DNA of 64,000 bases from Pedobacter sp. BAL39 (GCF_000170795.1 NZ_ABCM01000011.1:143181-207180); one strand, 5' to 3'. Positions 1 to 9,313 are shown, numbered from the stretch's first letter. The notes: generated by a model not told the origin, from the sequence alone. Program-made: numbers and translations.

Positions 1-653
1 CGGCTCGGACGGGCAACAGTTTGGATGCCTTGCTGCATTGGAAGCACTTTAGCCGCTTCTGCGAGCTCCGCTGAAATAAAATCGGCGCATTCCTCATAGC
101 TGTTACGTGCCTGTGCAATTTCATCATATTCTTTTGTGTAGTCAATACCATCATCGGCCACAAGAGGTACCGGCCCGTAGGTACGCAGCAGGATCCAATA
201 GTAGTAAGCTCTTAAAAACCGTGCTTCCCCCTTCATTGATGCAATTTCGGTGCGCGTAAACGTTTTATTGATATCGATATTTTTCAGGAAGATCGAAGCC
301 TGCCGGATGCCCTGATAGGCAAGCTCCCAAATGCGTTTGCTTTCGCCATCAATACCATTTTCTGTGTATTGTCCGTTTTTCCATCGCCTGTACTCATCAT
401 TTTCATCCCCATAAAACATGTCGTCTGCAAAATTAAAGGGCACCGTTTTTTTGCTGGCCACGTCCTGCAGTTCGTTCGTTCCGAGGTAGTAGTAAGTACG
501 TGCCAGCCATCGGTTTGCATAGTCGGAGTTTGTAAAAACATCCTCTGTAGTCATCCGCTCATCAAACAGGTAGTCTGAGTCGAGATATTTTTTACATGCC
601 CCTATAGTGAGTATTAAACCTATAGCGGATAAGATTATAGCTATTCTTTTCAT
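1..653 (-). CDS. SusD/RagB-family lipoprotein, C-terminus cut by window edge
   Basis: Glycan-binding outer-membrane lipoprotein that caps its SusC transporter at the cell surface. The start at 653 gives a signal peptide ending in a lipobox with Cys20, followed by KKYLDSD, the usual beginning of mature SusD proteins. About 217 residues are visible, including the helical stretch ARFLRAYYYW typical of the TPR-like SusD fold; the rest lies beyond position 1. It starts 25 nt after the SusC stop, so the two are co-transcribed. Family assignment is firm; the ligand can only be guessed from the GH105 nearby. Confidence 0.93.
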   Translation of the reverse strand, partial: MKRIAIILSAIGLILTIGACKKYLDSDYLFDERMTTEDVFTNSDYANRWLARTYYYLGTNELQDVASKKTVPFNFADDMFYGDENDEYRRWKNGQYTENGIDGESKRIWELAYQGIRQASIFLKNIDINKTFTRTEIASMKGEARFLRAYYYWILLRTYGPVPLVADDGIDYTKEYDEIAQARNSYEECADFISAELAEAAKVLPMQQGIQTVARPS

Positions 654-678
654 ATTCTTTTTCTTATAGACCTATGGA

Positions 679-3600
679 TTACAGACCAACGGAGAGGCCT
701 ACTGACAACGTTTTGCTGAGTGGATAAACTTTTCCGTTCGGGTTTCCCAGTTCAGGGTCCCAAAGTTTGAATTTCGAGAAGGTGAGCAGATTGGTGCCAA
801 TAAAAAACAGGCGGGCGGTGCTTACCTGCATCCTATTGATCCACGATTTGGGAAAGGCAAAACCGATGTCGAGTGTTTTCAGACGCATATAGCTACCATC
901 CTTGAGCCAGAATGACGATCTACGGTAGTTATTGGAGTTCGCTCCATAGGTTAACCTTGGATATTCGGCGTTCGGATCTTCATTTTCCCCCAGTTTCCAG
1001 CGGTTGCTGTTTGCCAGTTCGTTTAATACATTTCCCCATCCGTCGCCCCCCTGGAACATGTACACAGAAGTACCATCGATAAAGTAACTGGATTTCCCAA
1101 CGCCCTGAAAGTGCACATTAACGTCCAGGCCTTTCCAGCGGGCAGAGATACCAAAACCATAAGTTAGGTTTGGTCTGGTGGTGGCCCCAATCGGAACAAT
1201 ATCCGTGTCGTCAATCCTACCATCTCCGTTCACATCCTTGTACTTGATATCGCCAGGCATTACCGCACCAAATGTCTGCTCAGGGCTGTTTCTGATGTCA
1301 TCATAATCTTTGAACAGACCTAAAGCGACAAGGCCTCTGGCCTGATTTACACGGTGGCCTTTCTGCAGCCTATAGTCGTAAATGGTATTTTCTTCGTCCC
1401 TTTCGACGATCTCATTTTTACTGTAGGTAATATTTCCGCGAAGGGTCAGGTCTACTTCACGCAATTTGTGTTTAAAAGTAAAATTTCCGTCTATTCCCTG
1501 AACCTTTACTTCGCCTACATTCGCTGATGGTTTGCTCTCTACGCCGAGAAATCCAGGAAGGAAATCGCGCACCATGTAAATCCCGTCACGACGTTCGCGG
1601 AAGTAGTCGATTGCACCGCTGAACTGGTCTTTGAATAAGGAATAATCAAGCCCCAGATCTTGTTTCGTCGCAATTTCCCAGGTAACATCTGGAGAGGAAA
1701 TGGTAGAATAGCGAATGCCGTTCCATGTTGAATTTGGAGAATTAAAATCTCCAAAATTATATCCGCCGTCGGCCATCTGATCAATCGTATACAGGTAAGG
1801 AAAGCGGATGTTATTGCCCAGATTATCGTTTCCGGTTTTACCGTAGGAATAACGGATTTTAAACATATTGATCCATTCCAGATCTTTCAGCATCGGTTCT
1901 TCCCCGATGTTCCATGCAGCCGATACAGCAGGAAAGAATCCAAACCGATAGTCTTTATGAAAATTTTCCGAGCCGGTATATCCGAAGTTGAAGTCAACAA
2001 AATACCGGTAATTCCAGTTGTAGCCAACGCGTCCGGCAACGCCCTGGTTGCGGCGGGCAATTCCATTTTTTAGGTCGACACCAAGATTCTGGGTAAATAC
2101 CTTTGAGGCCTGCGTGTATTTCGCTACAGCAGCGAAATTATGCTCCTTTATTTTTTTGTCATAATAAAGGTCCCATTCAAAGAAATCCCTTCTTTCGCCA
2201 TCAGACCCCGACGACTGTATCATTTTTTGCTCTTCTGCTACACGGGTAAACACAAGTTCACCATTTCCATCGCGGTAGCGATTGGCATTCCACAACTCAG
2301 GGCGTTTAAAACGTCTGATGTTATTGTTATTGTAAGTATCATAACCGAACCGCCCGATAAACCGCAGTCCCGGGGTCAGGAAATCCAGATTCTGCTCCAG
2401 GTTTAAGGTGGTCTGGATATTGTTCGACCAGCTTTCATTGTAGCCGGTCATGGTGCCCTGTACCCATGGATTGAGGTTGTCATCCTGTCCTGTCCAAGAG
2501 GGTATCTTGCCATTTGAATATTGCAGTGGCATCATGATGGAGTTGTACCCCATCAAAGAAGTCCAGATGGCATCTGTTCCTACACCCGGATCACTCTGTT
2601 TCCGCAAGGAACCGGACACCCCGGCCCTCAGCAAAGTAGTTTTAGTGATGTCCATATCTACACTTAAACGATAGGTGTACCTGCGGAAACTGGTATTGGT
2701 ATTGTAACCGTCCAGGGCATCGTCTACCTTATACATCCCCTGTTGATTCTGATACCCTCCGGACACATAATACCGGGCAGTTTTACCACCGCCACTCATA
2801 TTTAGTACACTACGCTGGCTGATGGAGCCTTTACGCAGCAGGACATCCATCCAATCCACATCAGGAAAGAGGTCGGGATCCAGTCCTAGGCGAAGGATTT
2901 CCAATTCAGATGGAGAAAAGAGAGGTTGCTGGTTTCTGGTGGTTTTTGCTTCGTTGGCCATGGATGCATAGGTATAGCCATCTGCAAAGTCAGGTAGCTT
3001 GGTAGAGGTATTGTAAAAACCCTCTACTTTGGCGTTGATATTGATTTTCCCCTCTTTCCCACGTTTGGTCGTGATGAGGATGACCCCATTAGCGCCCCTG
3101 CTGCCGTAGATGGCGGTTGCAGAGGCATCTTTTAACACGGAGAAGGTTTCCACGTCTTCCACATTGATTTCGTTGAAATCGCGTTCAAAACCATCGATCA
3201 ATACCAGTGCTGCGTTATTGGCACCAAAAGTAGAGATGCTGCGGATCCAGAATTCGGATACGCTACCCGGCTTACCGGATGTTTGCATTGCCTGGATACC
3301 AGGCACTACTCCTGCAAGTGCATTTGCCATGGATGATGAAGGATTGGCCTTCAGCTGTTCAACATTTACGGTAGTGATGGCACCTGTGACGGCAATTTTT
3401 TTCTGTACACCAGTAGCCGTAACGACGACCTCACCAAGCACGCTGGCATCCGATTCTTTGAGGATAACATTCACCACCCGCTGATCTTTCACCAGGACCT
3501 CCTGTTTGTCAAAGCTGATGTAACTGAAGACAAGTGTCTTGAAGGGGAGCATTTTTATGGTATATTTTCCATTTTCATCGGTGGTCGTTCCCAGTCCGGG

Positions 3601-3744
3601 CATATTGCTGACGGACACGCTTACTCCAACAAGAGGCAATTTTTTAACATCTGTAACCACACCAGTTACGGTAACTTCCTGCTGTGCCAGCACATTCCAG
3701 GAAATCCCGAGCAACAGGAGGCATGTCAGTATAATAAATTTCAT
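679..3744 (-). CDS. SusC/RagA-family TonB-linked outer membrane protein
   Basis: TonB-dependent outer-membrane channel importing oligosaccharides together with SusD. 1021 residues, usual for the family. Order: signal peptide 1-21, carboxypeptidase-regulatory-like domain about 24-100, plug domain about 105-215 with the SusC signatures VLKDASATAIYGSRGANGV and ITTKRG, then the beta-barrel to an aromatic/hydrophobic C-terminus. It follows the IPT/TIG gene by 22 nt and precedes susD by 25 nt. The order IPT/TIG-susC-susD puts the accessory binding protein first instead of after susD. Substrate unknown; the GH105 suggests pectin-derived or other uronate-bearing glycans. Confidence 0.97.
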   Translation of the reverse strand: MKFIILTCLLLLGISWNVLAQQEVTVTGVVTDVKKLPLVGVSVSVSNMPGLGTTTDENGKYTIKMLPFKTLVFSYISFDKQEVLVKDQRVVNVILKESDASVLGEVVVTATGVQKKIAVTGAITTVNVEQLKANPSSSMANALAGVVPGIQAMQTSGKPGSVSEFWIRSISTFGANNAALVLIDGFERDFNEINVEDVETFSVLKDASATAIYGSRGANGVILITTKRGKEGKININAKVEGFYNTSTKLPDFADGYTYASMANEAKTTRNQQPLFSPSELEILRLGLDPDLFPDVDWMDVLLRKGSISQRSVLNMSGGGKTARYYVSGGYQNQQGMYKVDDALDGYNTNTSFRRYTYRLSVDMDITKTTLLRAGVSGSLRKQSDPGVGTDAIWTSLMGYNSIMMPLQYSNGKIPSWTGQDDNLNPWVQGTMTGYNESWSNNIQTTLNLEQNLDFLTPGLRFIGRFGYDTYNNNNIRRFKRPELWNANRYRDGNGELVFTRVAEEQKMIQSSGSDGERRDFFEWDLYYDKKIKEHNFAAVAKYTQASKVFTQNLGVDLKNGIARRNQGVAGRVGYNWNYRYFVDFNFGYTGSENFHKDYRFGFFPAVSAAWNIGEEPMLKDLEWINMFKIRYSYGKTGNDNLGNNIRFPYLYTIDQMADGGYNFGDFNSPNSTWNGIRYSTISSPDVTWEIATKQDLGLDYSLFKDQFSGAIDYFRERRDGIYMVRDFLPGFLGVESKPSANVGEVKVQGIDGNFTFKHKLREVDLTLRGNITYSKNEIVERDEENTIYDYRLQKGHRVNQARGLVALGLFKDYDDIRNSPEQTFGAVMPGDIKYKDVNGDGRIDDTDIVPIGATTRPNLTYGFGISARWKGLDVNVHFQGVGKSSYFIDGTSVYMFQGGDGWGNVLNELANSNRWKLGENEDPNAEYPRLTYGANSNNYRRSSFWLKDGSYMRLKTLDIGFAFPKSWINRMQVSTARLFFIGTNLLTFSKFKLWDPELGNPNGKVYPLSKTLSVGLSVGL

Positions 3745-3766
3745 ATGTATACTTGTATATAAGTGA

Positions 3767-5149
3767 TTATTCTTCTTTAGCTATTTTACGGATCAGGTTA
3801 TTTCCGGTATCACCGATATAAAAACATTTGCGCTCCTCATCATAAACGATCGCTTGCGGTTGTTTAAACCGGGCTTCAGTGCGCAGGTCACCATCGGCAT
3901 ATCCACTTGTACCATTGTTCCCGCGACCGGCATAGGTGCTTACCCTTCCTTTAGGGGTCAGCGTACGAATGGCGTGATTTTCCTTGTCGCAGAAATAAAA
4001 GTCGTACGGATCTTCCTCGCCCTCATAGTTCGGATTTTTCACGAACACTCCCTGTACAGGCCAGTTCAGGAGTGCGCTTGTTCCAATACCGTCTGCATAG
4101 CCCGCAGTCCCTGCGGCACCACAGATGGTGTAGGGAGTTTTAAACGTTTTCTTTTCACGGTCATAATCGGTACGCATGATAAAGTGCCTGTCATATTCAA
4201 GTAAGTAGGCATAGTCTCCCGAGGGATGTACCACCATGTAGATAGCGACACCATTAAATGGATTTGCGAATACAAGTTTATCTTCTTTCGTCACGAAGTC
4301 ATACCTTCGGATATCACCGGCCCTGAATCTTGAATAATACAATTCCCCATTCTGCGGATGAACGATGGTTCCTCTGACTCCTCTGGAATAAACCTCTATC
4401 GCTTGTTTCTGAAGAAATCCCGACTCGCGGGAAACGATATAGTTACCATACCTGGTATCGCTGGAGTGGTTATGGGTAATGAGCATATCCTGATTTCCAT
4501 CAATCCTCCAGTTAATGATGCCGACGTTATCAAGCGCCGTTCGGAAGTAGCTTACATACTGCCTCTCAAAGTCGATTAATCGGCTACTATTTGTACCCGC
4601 GGTAAAATAGAGATGGTTGTGATTTTTAGGATCAAAAGACAGCCACTCTATGCCTTTAAAGGCACCACAATCGTTAAAAGGACCTTCTTTTTCCTGGAAA
4701 TCTGTAGCTACCTGATAGTATTTACCTAAAAAGGTAGATACCAGCCATCTTCTGGAATACGAAAACGCTTCTTTGGATGTAGTCTGGGCGAGCTCCTGCT
4801 GGTTGTCGCCGAGGATGGTGACCTGTATATCTCCTTCATAGGCTGCCTCGGGAACAATACAATACAGGCTGTTGTTTTTGACGCCGACAACCTTGGCCGT
4901 TTTCCCGCCGATTACGACTTTTATTTTAGAGATATCATTTCCGAAGTTCTCACCATATACGACCAGGTTATTTCCCGCCCCTCCCTCTTTCGGGTAAAAA
5001 TCTGTAACTACTACAGGTTTGGAGGGATCGTAACCCGCTTCTTTCTTCAGCTCGTCGTCTTTACACTGGGTTAGGGAAAGCGCAATCAAACAGCACAGCA
5101 TCCAGTGGAGGTGCCTGTACCGGGTTTTAATATTGTTTTTTAGTTTCAT
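3767..5149 (-). CDS. IPT/TIG and NHL-repeat surface lipoprotein
   Basis: Probable surface glycan-binding lipoprotein of the Sus-like locus. The frame is open to 5191, but the Met at 5149 is preferred because it places a signal peptide and lipobox (LSLTQC, Cys29) correctly; 460 residues. About 40-130 is an IPT/TIG immunoglobulin-like domain (VTDFYPKEGGAGNNLVVYG and following). The C-terminal half has NHL/YncE-like propeller repeats such as GTAGYADGIGTSALLNWP and GTSGYADGDLRTEARFKQP. First gene of the IPT-SusC-SusD transcription unit, 22 nt before susC. Carbohydrate binding is inferred from position; the domains themselves are visible. Confidence 0.88.
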   Translation of the reverse strand: MKLKNNIKTRYRHLHWMLCCLIALSLTQCKDDELKKEAGYDPSKPVVVTDFYPKEGGAGNNLVVYGENFGNDISKIKVVIGGKTAKVVGVKNNSLYCIVPEAAYEGDIQVTILGDNQQELAQTTSKEAFSYSRRWLVSTFLGKYYQVATDFQEKEGPFNDCGAFKGIEWLSFDPKNHNHLYFTAGTNSSRLIDFERQYVSYFRTALDNVGIINWRIDGNQDMLITHNHSSDTRYGNYIVSRESGFLQKQAIEVYSRGVRGTIVHPQNGELYYSRFRAGDIRRYDFVTKEDKLVFANPFNGVAIYMVVHPSGDYAYLLEYDRHFIMRTDYDREKKTFKTPYTICGAAGTAGYADGIGTSALLNWPVQGVFVKNPNYEGEEDPYDFYFCDKENHAIRTLTPKGRVSTYAGRGNNGTSGYADGDLRTEARFKQPQAIVYDEERKCFYIGDTGNNLIRKIAKEE

Positions 5150-5356
5150 ATATATCTTGATTTTATCCGAGCAGCGTCGGATTACATACATTTAATTATG
5201 CTACACTCCGTTGCATGTGAAAAGGCGGTAGTGTGAACGAAATAGCCGGGATTGTTATTTGATAAACTTGTAAAGCAGCTAATTTTGGGGCATACCAAAC
5301 CAGGGACGTATTTTTTAACGCATCAATGTGTTCAATATCTCAGGGGATTAGTTTAA

Positions 5357-5366
5357 AAAGCGCTTT
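5357..5366. promoter_or_regulatory. 10-bp perfect palindrome, possible operator
   Basis: The palindrome AAAGCGCTTT lies about 210 nt upstream of the IPT/TIG start. Its GCGC centre with A/T arms is like LacI-family operators, but no LacI-type regulator is in the window and a 10-bp palindrome can arise by chance. Confidence 0.25.
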
Positions 5367-5450
5367 AGTGCGTAATCGTTGGGAAGACCGGCACCAGAAT
5401 TTTTATCGGAGTAAGAGGTAATTATTGATCATACAAAGAGGGTTTGATTT

Positions 5451-5479
5451 AGTTGGTTTGGGATTGTGTCAGTTGGTTT
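5451..5479. repeat. Two AGTTGGTTT direct repeats exactly 20 bp apart
   Basis: The nonamer AGTTGGTTT occurs at 5451-5459 and 5471-5479, two helical turns apart, in the long gap upstream of the IPT/TIG-susC-susD unit. Such phased repeats are typical of sites for AraC-type regulators, including hybrid two-component regulators of Sus-like loci. The regulator is not in the window. Confidence 0.4.
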
Positions 5480-5594
5480 TTGTATTCGTTTGTTGTGTCT
5501 TGATTTTCCCGGGCTTGGTTCACCCGCTTTCAGATCGGGGATGACATCACCCGTCCAAAATAAATACCTGGATATCCTTCATTACAGTTTTAAT

Positions 5595-5703
5595 ATTTGG
5601 TTTAATGGCTACCCGCTTCCTTTAGTCAGAAAACAGGTTGCCATCTGCCAAGTAAAGAAATATGGATTAATTTATTGGATCAACTTTTTGTCGATTCGTC
5701 TCA
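5595..5703 (-). promoter_or_regulatory. Shared two-block element, copy 1 (upstream of IPT/TIG-susCD)
   Basis: Block a (5595-5613, atttggtttaatggctacc) and block b (5680-5703, 24 bp, containing TTTGTC-N2-TTCGTC) recur in the same order at 6871-6944, upstream of the GH105 gene. Block b overlaps the GH105 stop codon. The rest of the 5150-5700 gap holds the phased repeats and palindrome listed separately; no supportable gene was seen in it. Confidence 0.4.
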
Positions 5704-6810
5704 AATTTCCAGTAGCGCATACACCACCCACATGTAGGCCGCCTGACCATGATAGTCGCCGGTCTGACGCGGGCGATCGTAATAATACTGCTTGTCATTT
5801 TTCTTATTGGTACCCACACAGATCCCAGATACCGCACCTTTTTCATTTACATAGGGCACCAGTGCCATCCATGCTTTCCGGGCAACAGGAGCATATGTTT
5901 TTGTATCCAACCAACCTTGTTTCACCCCTGTGACCAGGGCATAGGTAAACATGGCTGATCCCGACGTTTCCGCCCAGATCTCCGGATCATCAATGAGCTG
6001 ATTCCACATCCCACCAGGTTGCTGATATTTTTTCAGGCTTTCCATCATGGTTTTATAGCCCTCCATAATGCGGAGCCTGTCCTTGTTGTCTTTTGGCAGT
6101 TCGCGGAGTAAATCGGCCATCCCTGCTGCCATCCAACCGTTTCCCCGCCCCCAGTAGAAAGGGGCATCTGGAGCATGGTAGAAAAGACCATTTGGCCGTT
6201 GGAGTTCATCCAGGTAAAGCACCATTTCTTTAGCAGCACGGTCAATGTATTTTCTGTCTCCAGTGGCCTTGTAGGCTTCTGTTTGTACGATGGTGATCAT
6301 ATACATATCATCTATCCACAAGCGCGTTTGCCAGGAAAAGCCTTTATCGGCCCATTCCTTTTGTTTTGGGCTGTATTTTTCCGGAAGGATCCATTGTGTG
6401 TCGGCATAGGGCAACCCCAGTTCCAGGTATTTTTTGTCTTTGGTGACCTTATAGAACTCCAATGGTAACCTGCCAAACATGTTGAGATCGACATGGTTCA
6501 TGATGGGCAGCAGTGCTGATTCTTTAGAAACAAGGGTATCAAACTTATTTTTTATCAACCCGGTAAGGGTTTTATCTTTTGTCAATGCTGCAAATTTAAG
6601 CGCACCATTCCAATAGAAGGTTTCCGGATACCCAATCCATTTTCCGGCGTGGAGGGCATGTTTCGCATTTACAAAACGGTGGGCGATCAGTTTCCCTACT
6701 TCTTTAGGGTGATATCCTTCGGGAAAGTCGGTCAGCGCAGTTTTCTGGGCGAATAGAACCTGAAAAGGAAGGAGTAGAAACGCGGCAAATAATATCTTTC
6801 GCATAATCAT
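5701..6810 (-). CDS. GH105-type unsaturated glycuronyl hydrolase, exported
   Basis: Predicted to remove the 4,5-unsaturated uronic acid left at the non-reducing end of oligosaccharides by polysaccharide lyases, as YteR does for rhamnogalacturonan. 369 residues with a signal peptide (about 1-21, ending FAQ), so periplasmic or outer-membrane facing. The alpha/alpha-barrel pattern is clear: WIDDMYM at 166-171 carries the likely general acid Asp (compare YteR Asp143), followed by the WGRGNGWMAAGM motif. ATGs at 6810 and 6804 are both possible. It lies upstream of, and in the same direction as, the IPT-SusC-SusD unit but has its own upstream region. Confidence 0.9.
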   Translation of the reverse strand: MIMRKILFAAFLLLPFQVLFAQKTALTDFPEGYHPKEVGKLIAHRFVNAKHALHAGKWIGYPETFYWNGALKFAALTKDKTLTGLIKNKFDTLVSKESALLPIMNHVDLNMFGRLPLEFYKVTKDKKYLELGLPYADTQWILPEKYSPKQKEWADKGFSWQTRLWIDDMYMITIVQTEAYKATGDRKYIDRAAKEMVLYLDELQRPNGLFYHAPDAPFYWGRGNGWMAAGMADLLRELPKDNKDRLRIMEGYKTMMESLKKYQQPGGMWNQLIDDPEIWAETSGSAMFTYALVTGVKQGWLDTKTYAPVARKAWMALVPYVNEKGAVSGICVGTNKKNDKQYYYDRPRQTGDYHGQAAYMWVVYALLEI

Positions 6811-6870
6811 GGATAAACTGCAAAATATGCCGGGCGGCGATGCTCAGGGAAATTTCACAGTGGGGTTTAC

Positions 6871-6944
6871 ATTTGGTTTAATAGTAACCAAAGTAACCCA
6901 TTGGAAATTGTAAAATTTGTTCATCTTTTTGTCGATTTGTCTCA
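6871..6944 (-). promoter_or_regulatory. Shared two-block element, copy 2 (upstream of GH105)
   Basis: Block a at 6871-6889 and block b at 6921-6944 match the copy at 5595-5703 (block b 22 of 24 identical). Block b contains TTTGTC-N2-TTTGTC, an 8-bp-period direct repeat. It lies 60-135 nt upstream of the GH105 start, a normal place for an activator site. Inferred to bind the locus regulator. Confidence 0.4.
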
Positions 6945-7096
6945 GTTTACAGCACAAATATTTGCAGCTGCACATTGCCATAACCGGATCACCGGATCTT
7001 ATTCGCGGCTTTCCTGAGCAGGCTGATAGTGATGTCATCACAAAAACCACAGATGAAAATCCGCGTATTGAAACGGAACAGGTACTCTGGAAATAA
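6914..7096 (+). pseudogene. Possible 3' remnant of a lost gene
   Basis: Open frame of 61 codons without ATG, ending TAA at 7096. From about 6971 the translation is well balanced (includes ITGSPDLIRGFPEQADSD and ends TEQVLWK), unlike the Cys/Ser-rich translation of the opposite strand. No family recognised. It could be the tail of a deleted gene between the GH105 and kup, or chance. The rest of the 6811-7163 gap is the GH105 upstream region and the kup terminator. Confidence 0.25.
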
Positions 7097-7128
7097 AAAA
7101 ATCTCAGTTTTGATCTAAAACTGAGATT
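7093..7128 (-). terminator. Intrinsic terminator of kup
   Basis: Perfect 12-bp stem (7100-7111 with 7117-7128), 5-nt loop, followed on the minus strand by a run of seven T. It lies 36 nt past the kup stop. Confidence 0.88.
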
Positions 7129-7163
7129 CATAAGAAAACTATCGCAAGAAATTCATTTTACGA

Positions 7164-9116
7164 CTAAACAGGTAGCCTGGTCAGCTCAATATCATCAGGA
7201 GTAACAAAGATCAACGGTACCTTTTCCACATCGACATAACTGGAATCCAGTCCGAAACTACGTTCTTCGGATAAGCTGAAACGCTTGAGGATGAAGTAGT
7301 AGTCCATTACACTGCGTTCATAAAAGCTGAGCTTGGAGAATTTAGACAGGTGCTTTTCCAATAACACAAACCGGAAATCTCCAGGGATATTGTGTTTATT
7401 CAGGGAAGTATACTGACTGGTAATGTCGACCTCTCCATTTTTCACCAGCTCCTCGATCACCTTTCTATATAACAGGTTGACACGTTGCTCTACACGGAAG
7501 CCCAATTTGAAGTCGATACGGATCAGCTTACCTGGAATCAGGAACTCCACCTTATATTCCCTGGTGAATGGCTCGTCGACGACATCCACGTGTACCAACC
7601 AATAAATGTCGGCACGTTTAGGTTCCTTTTGGATCATCGAATAGATAATTTTCGACTCAATCTCAGTTTTAAAATTGGCGCTGGTCAGGTAAACCAGCTG
7701 AGAGGAATATTTAGGAACCGATTCATCCTCACTCAGTTCTGCGATGATGTTGAAGTAATCTTCAATTTCGACGTATTTAACAAAGCGGTTTTTAATTTTC
7801 CGGGCTACGTACCAGCTCCACATCACGGTAAATAAGGCAGAACCAATCAGGACAGTTACCCATCCTCCGTGGAAAAACTTGGCCATATTACCAACGAGGA
7901 AGGTGAGCTCGATGCTACCATAGATGAGCACGAACAGCCCGATGACATAATATGGCACCTTTTTGCGTTTCATATAGGCCGCAACCAATATAGTTGTAGC
8001 GAGGAAAGTCAGGTTGATGGCCAGACCATAAGCCCCCTCCATCGCCCCGGATTTCTTAAAGATGAGGACAACGGCAATACAGCCAATCCATAACAACCAG
8101 TTGATGGACGGCACATAAATTTGTCCCTTCTGGTTACTTGGATAGTTGATCCTCACTTTTGGCCAGAGGTTCAGCCTGACGGCTTCAGAGATCAGTGTAA
8201 ATGAGCCAGTGATCATCGCCTGACTGGCAATTACTGCTGCCAGTGTGGCCAGGGCCACCATAAACAAGAGGTATTGCGGAGGTACGATTTCGAAGAAAGG
8301 GTTCAGTGTGACTTCATAATGAGGTCTATGCAGCACCCATACCCCTTGTCCGAGGTAATTGAGGATGAGCATCAGCTTTACAAAGATCCAGCTGATCCTG
8401 ATATTTTTACGGCCGCAGTGTCCCATATCAGAATACAAGGCTTCGGCCCCTGTTGTACAAAGAAAAACACCACCCAGGATGAGCAGTGCAGTAGGATTAT
8501 TGGCGAGCAGGACAAAGGCATAATAAGGGCTTAATGCTTTCAGGATGCTGAAATCCTGAATCACAAAGAGCAAACCCAGCAAGCCCAGTGCACTGAACCA
8601 CAGGAACATTACCGGCCCAAACAGCTTACCAACGAGGTTGGTCCCGAATTGCTGGATGATGAACAGCAAGGTGATGATGGCAATGACAATGGGAATAACG
8701 GGTACATCATTGAACTTCAGCTGTAGTCCCTCAATGGCGGAGGTGACGGTGATACTCGGGGTGATGATCCCATCGGCAAGCATGGCACATCCGCCAATCA
8801 CCGCGGGGATGACCAGCCACTTCGCATTTTTACGCACCAAAGAATACAACGAGAAAATCCCACCCTCTCCTTTGTTGTCGGCCTTCAGCGTAACAACCAC
8901 ATATTTAAGTGTGGTTTGCAGTGTCAGCGTCCAGATGATACAGGACAGCGCTCCAAGAACGAGCTCCGGAGTGACGGTTTGTCCGCCGCTCTTAACGGCA
9001 GTAAAAATGGCTTTCAGGGTGTATAATGGAGAAGTTCCGATGTCACCGTACACAATACCCAGACTGATCAATAGCCCTCCGGCACTGAGCGCATTTAAAT
9101 TTTTATGATTTGACAC
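7164..9116 (-). CDS. kup: KUP-family potassium uptake protein
   Basis: Proton-coupled K+ importer of the inner membrane. The signature GIVYGDIGTSPLYTL sits in the first membrane segment and about 12 hydrophobic segments follow, then a C-terminal cytoplasmic domain; about 650 residues, normal for KUP. The frame extends to a TTG at 9137, but that TTG is the end of a TAATTTTG promoter -7 element, so translation probably begins at the GTG at 9116. There is no ATG in the conserved N-terminus. Monocistronic: its own promoter upstream and a strong terminator downstream. Confidence 0.95.
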   Translation of the reverse strand: MSNHKNLNALSAGGLLISLGIVYGDIGTSPLYTLKAIFTAVKSGGQTVTPELVLGALSCIIWTLTLQTTLKYVVVTLKADNKGEGGIFSLYSLVRKNAKWLVIPAVIGGCAMLADGIITPSITVTSAIEGLQLKFNDVPVIPIVIAIITLLFIIQQFGTNLVGKLFGPVMFLWFSALGLLGLLFVIQDFSILKALSPYYAFVLLANNPTALLILGGVFLCTTGAEALYSDMGHCGRKNIRISWIFVKLMLILNYLGQGVWVLHRPHYEVTLNPFFEIVPPQYLLFMVALATLAAVIASQAMITGSFTLISEAVRLNLWPKVRINYPSNQKGQIYVPSINWLLWIGCIAVVLIFKKSGAMEGAYGLAINLTFLATTILVAAYMKRKKVPYYVIGLFVLIYGSIELTFLVGNMAKFFHGGWVTVLIGSALFTVMWSWYVARKIKNRFVKYVEIEDYFNIIAELSEDESVPKYSSQLVYLTSANFKTEIESKIIYSMIQKEPKRADIYWLVHVDVVDEPFTREYKVEFLIPGKLIRIDFKLGFRVEQRVNLLYRKVIEELVKNGEVDITSQYTSLNKHNIPGDFRFVLLEKHLSKFSKLSFYERSVMDYYFILKRFSLSEERSFGLDSSYVDVEKVPLIFVTPDDIELTRLPV

Positions 9117-9134
9117 TTGCTTTGAATTATTGGA

Positions 9135-9164
9135 CAAAATTACGGTAAATAAACAAATTTACAA
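9135..9164 (-). promoter_or_regulatory. Promoter of kup
   Basis: TTG, 19-bp spacer, TAATTTTG on the minus strand, matching the Bacteroidota primary-sigma consensus. The -7 element overlaps the TTG at which the longest kup frame begins. Confidence 0.75.
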
Positions 9165-9269
9165 TCTTATAAAATCATTATCAGCCGTTAAGCCTCTTGC
9201 ATCTACAAACAGCAGAGAACGACATAAGTTGTTAAATATTGTTAAATCTGAAAATTGTAAACAAATTGA

Positions 9270-9301
9270 TTGATTTTTTCGTTTATTTATTTATATTTTT
9301 G
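9270..9301 (+). promoter_or_regulatory. Promoter of the type IX cargo gene
   Basis: TTG (9270-9272), 21-bp spacer, TATTTTTG (9294-9301). The start codon is at 9314, so the leader would be only a few nucleotides long. Confidence 0.65.
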
Positions 9302-9313
9302 GCACATCCAAGC

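Noticed and set aside
5466..5933. 155-codon plus-strand frame
   Set aside because: It runs antisense through the conserved GH105 C-terminus and its translation is rich in His, Pro and Arg without any domain.
6844..7131. 95-codon minus-strand frame upstream of GH105
   Set aside because: Cys/Ser-rich translation covering the terminator and upstream element; the plus strand looks more protein-like there.
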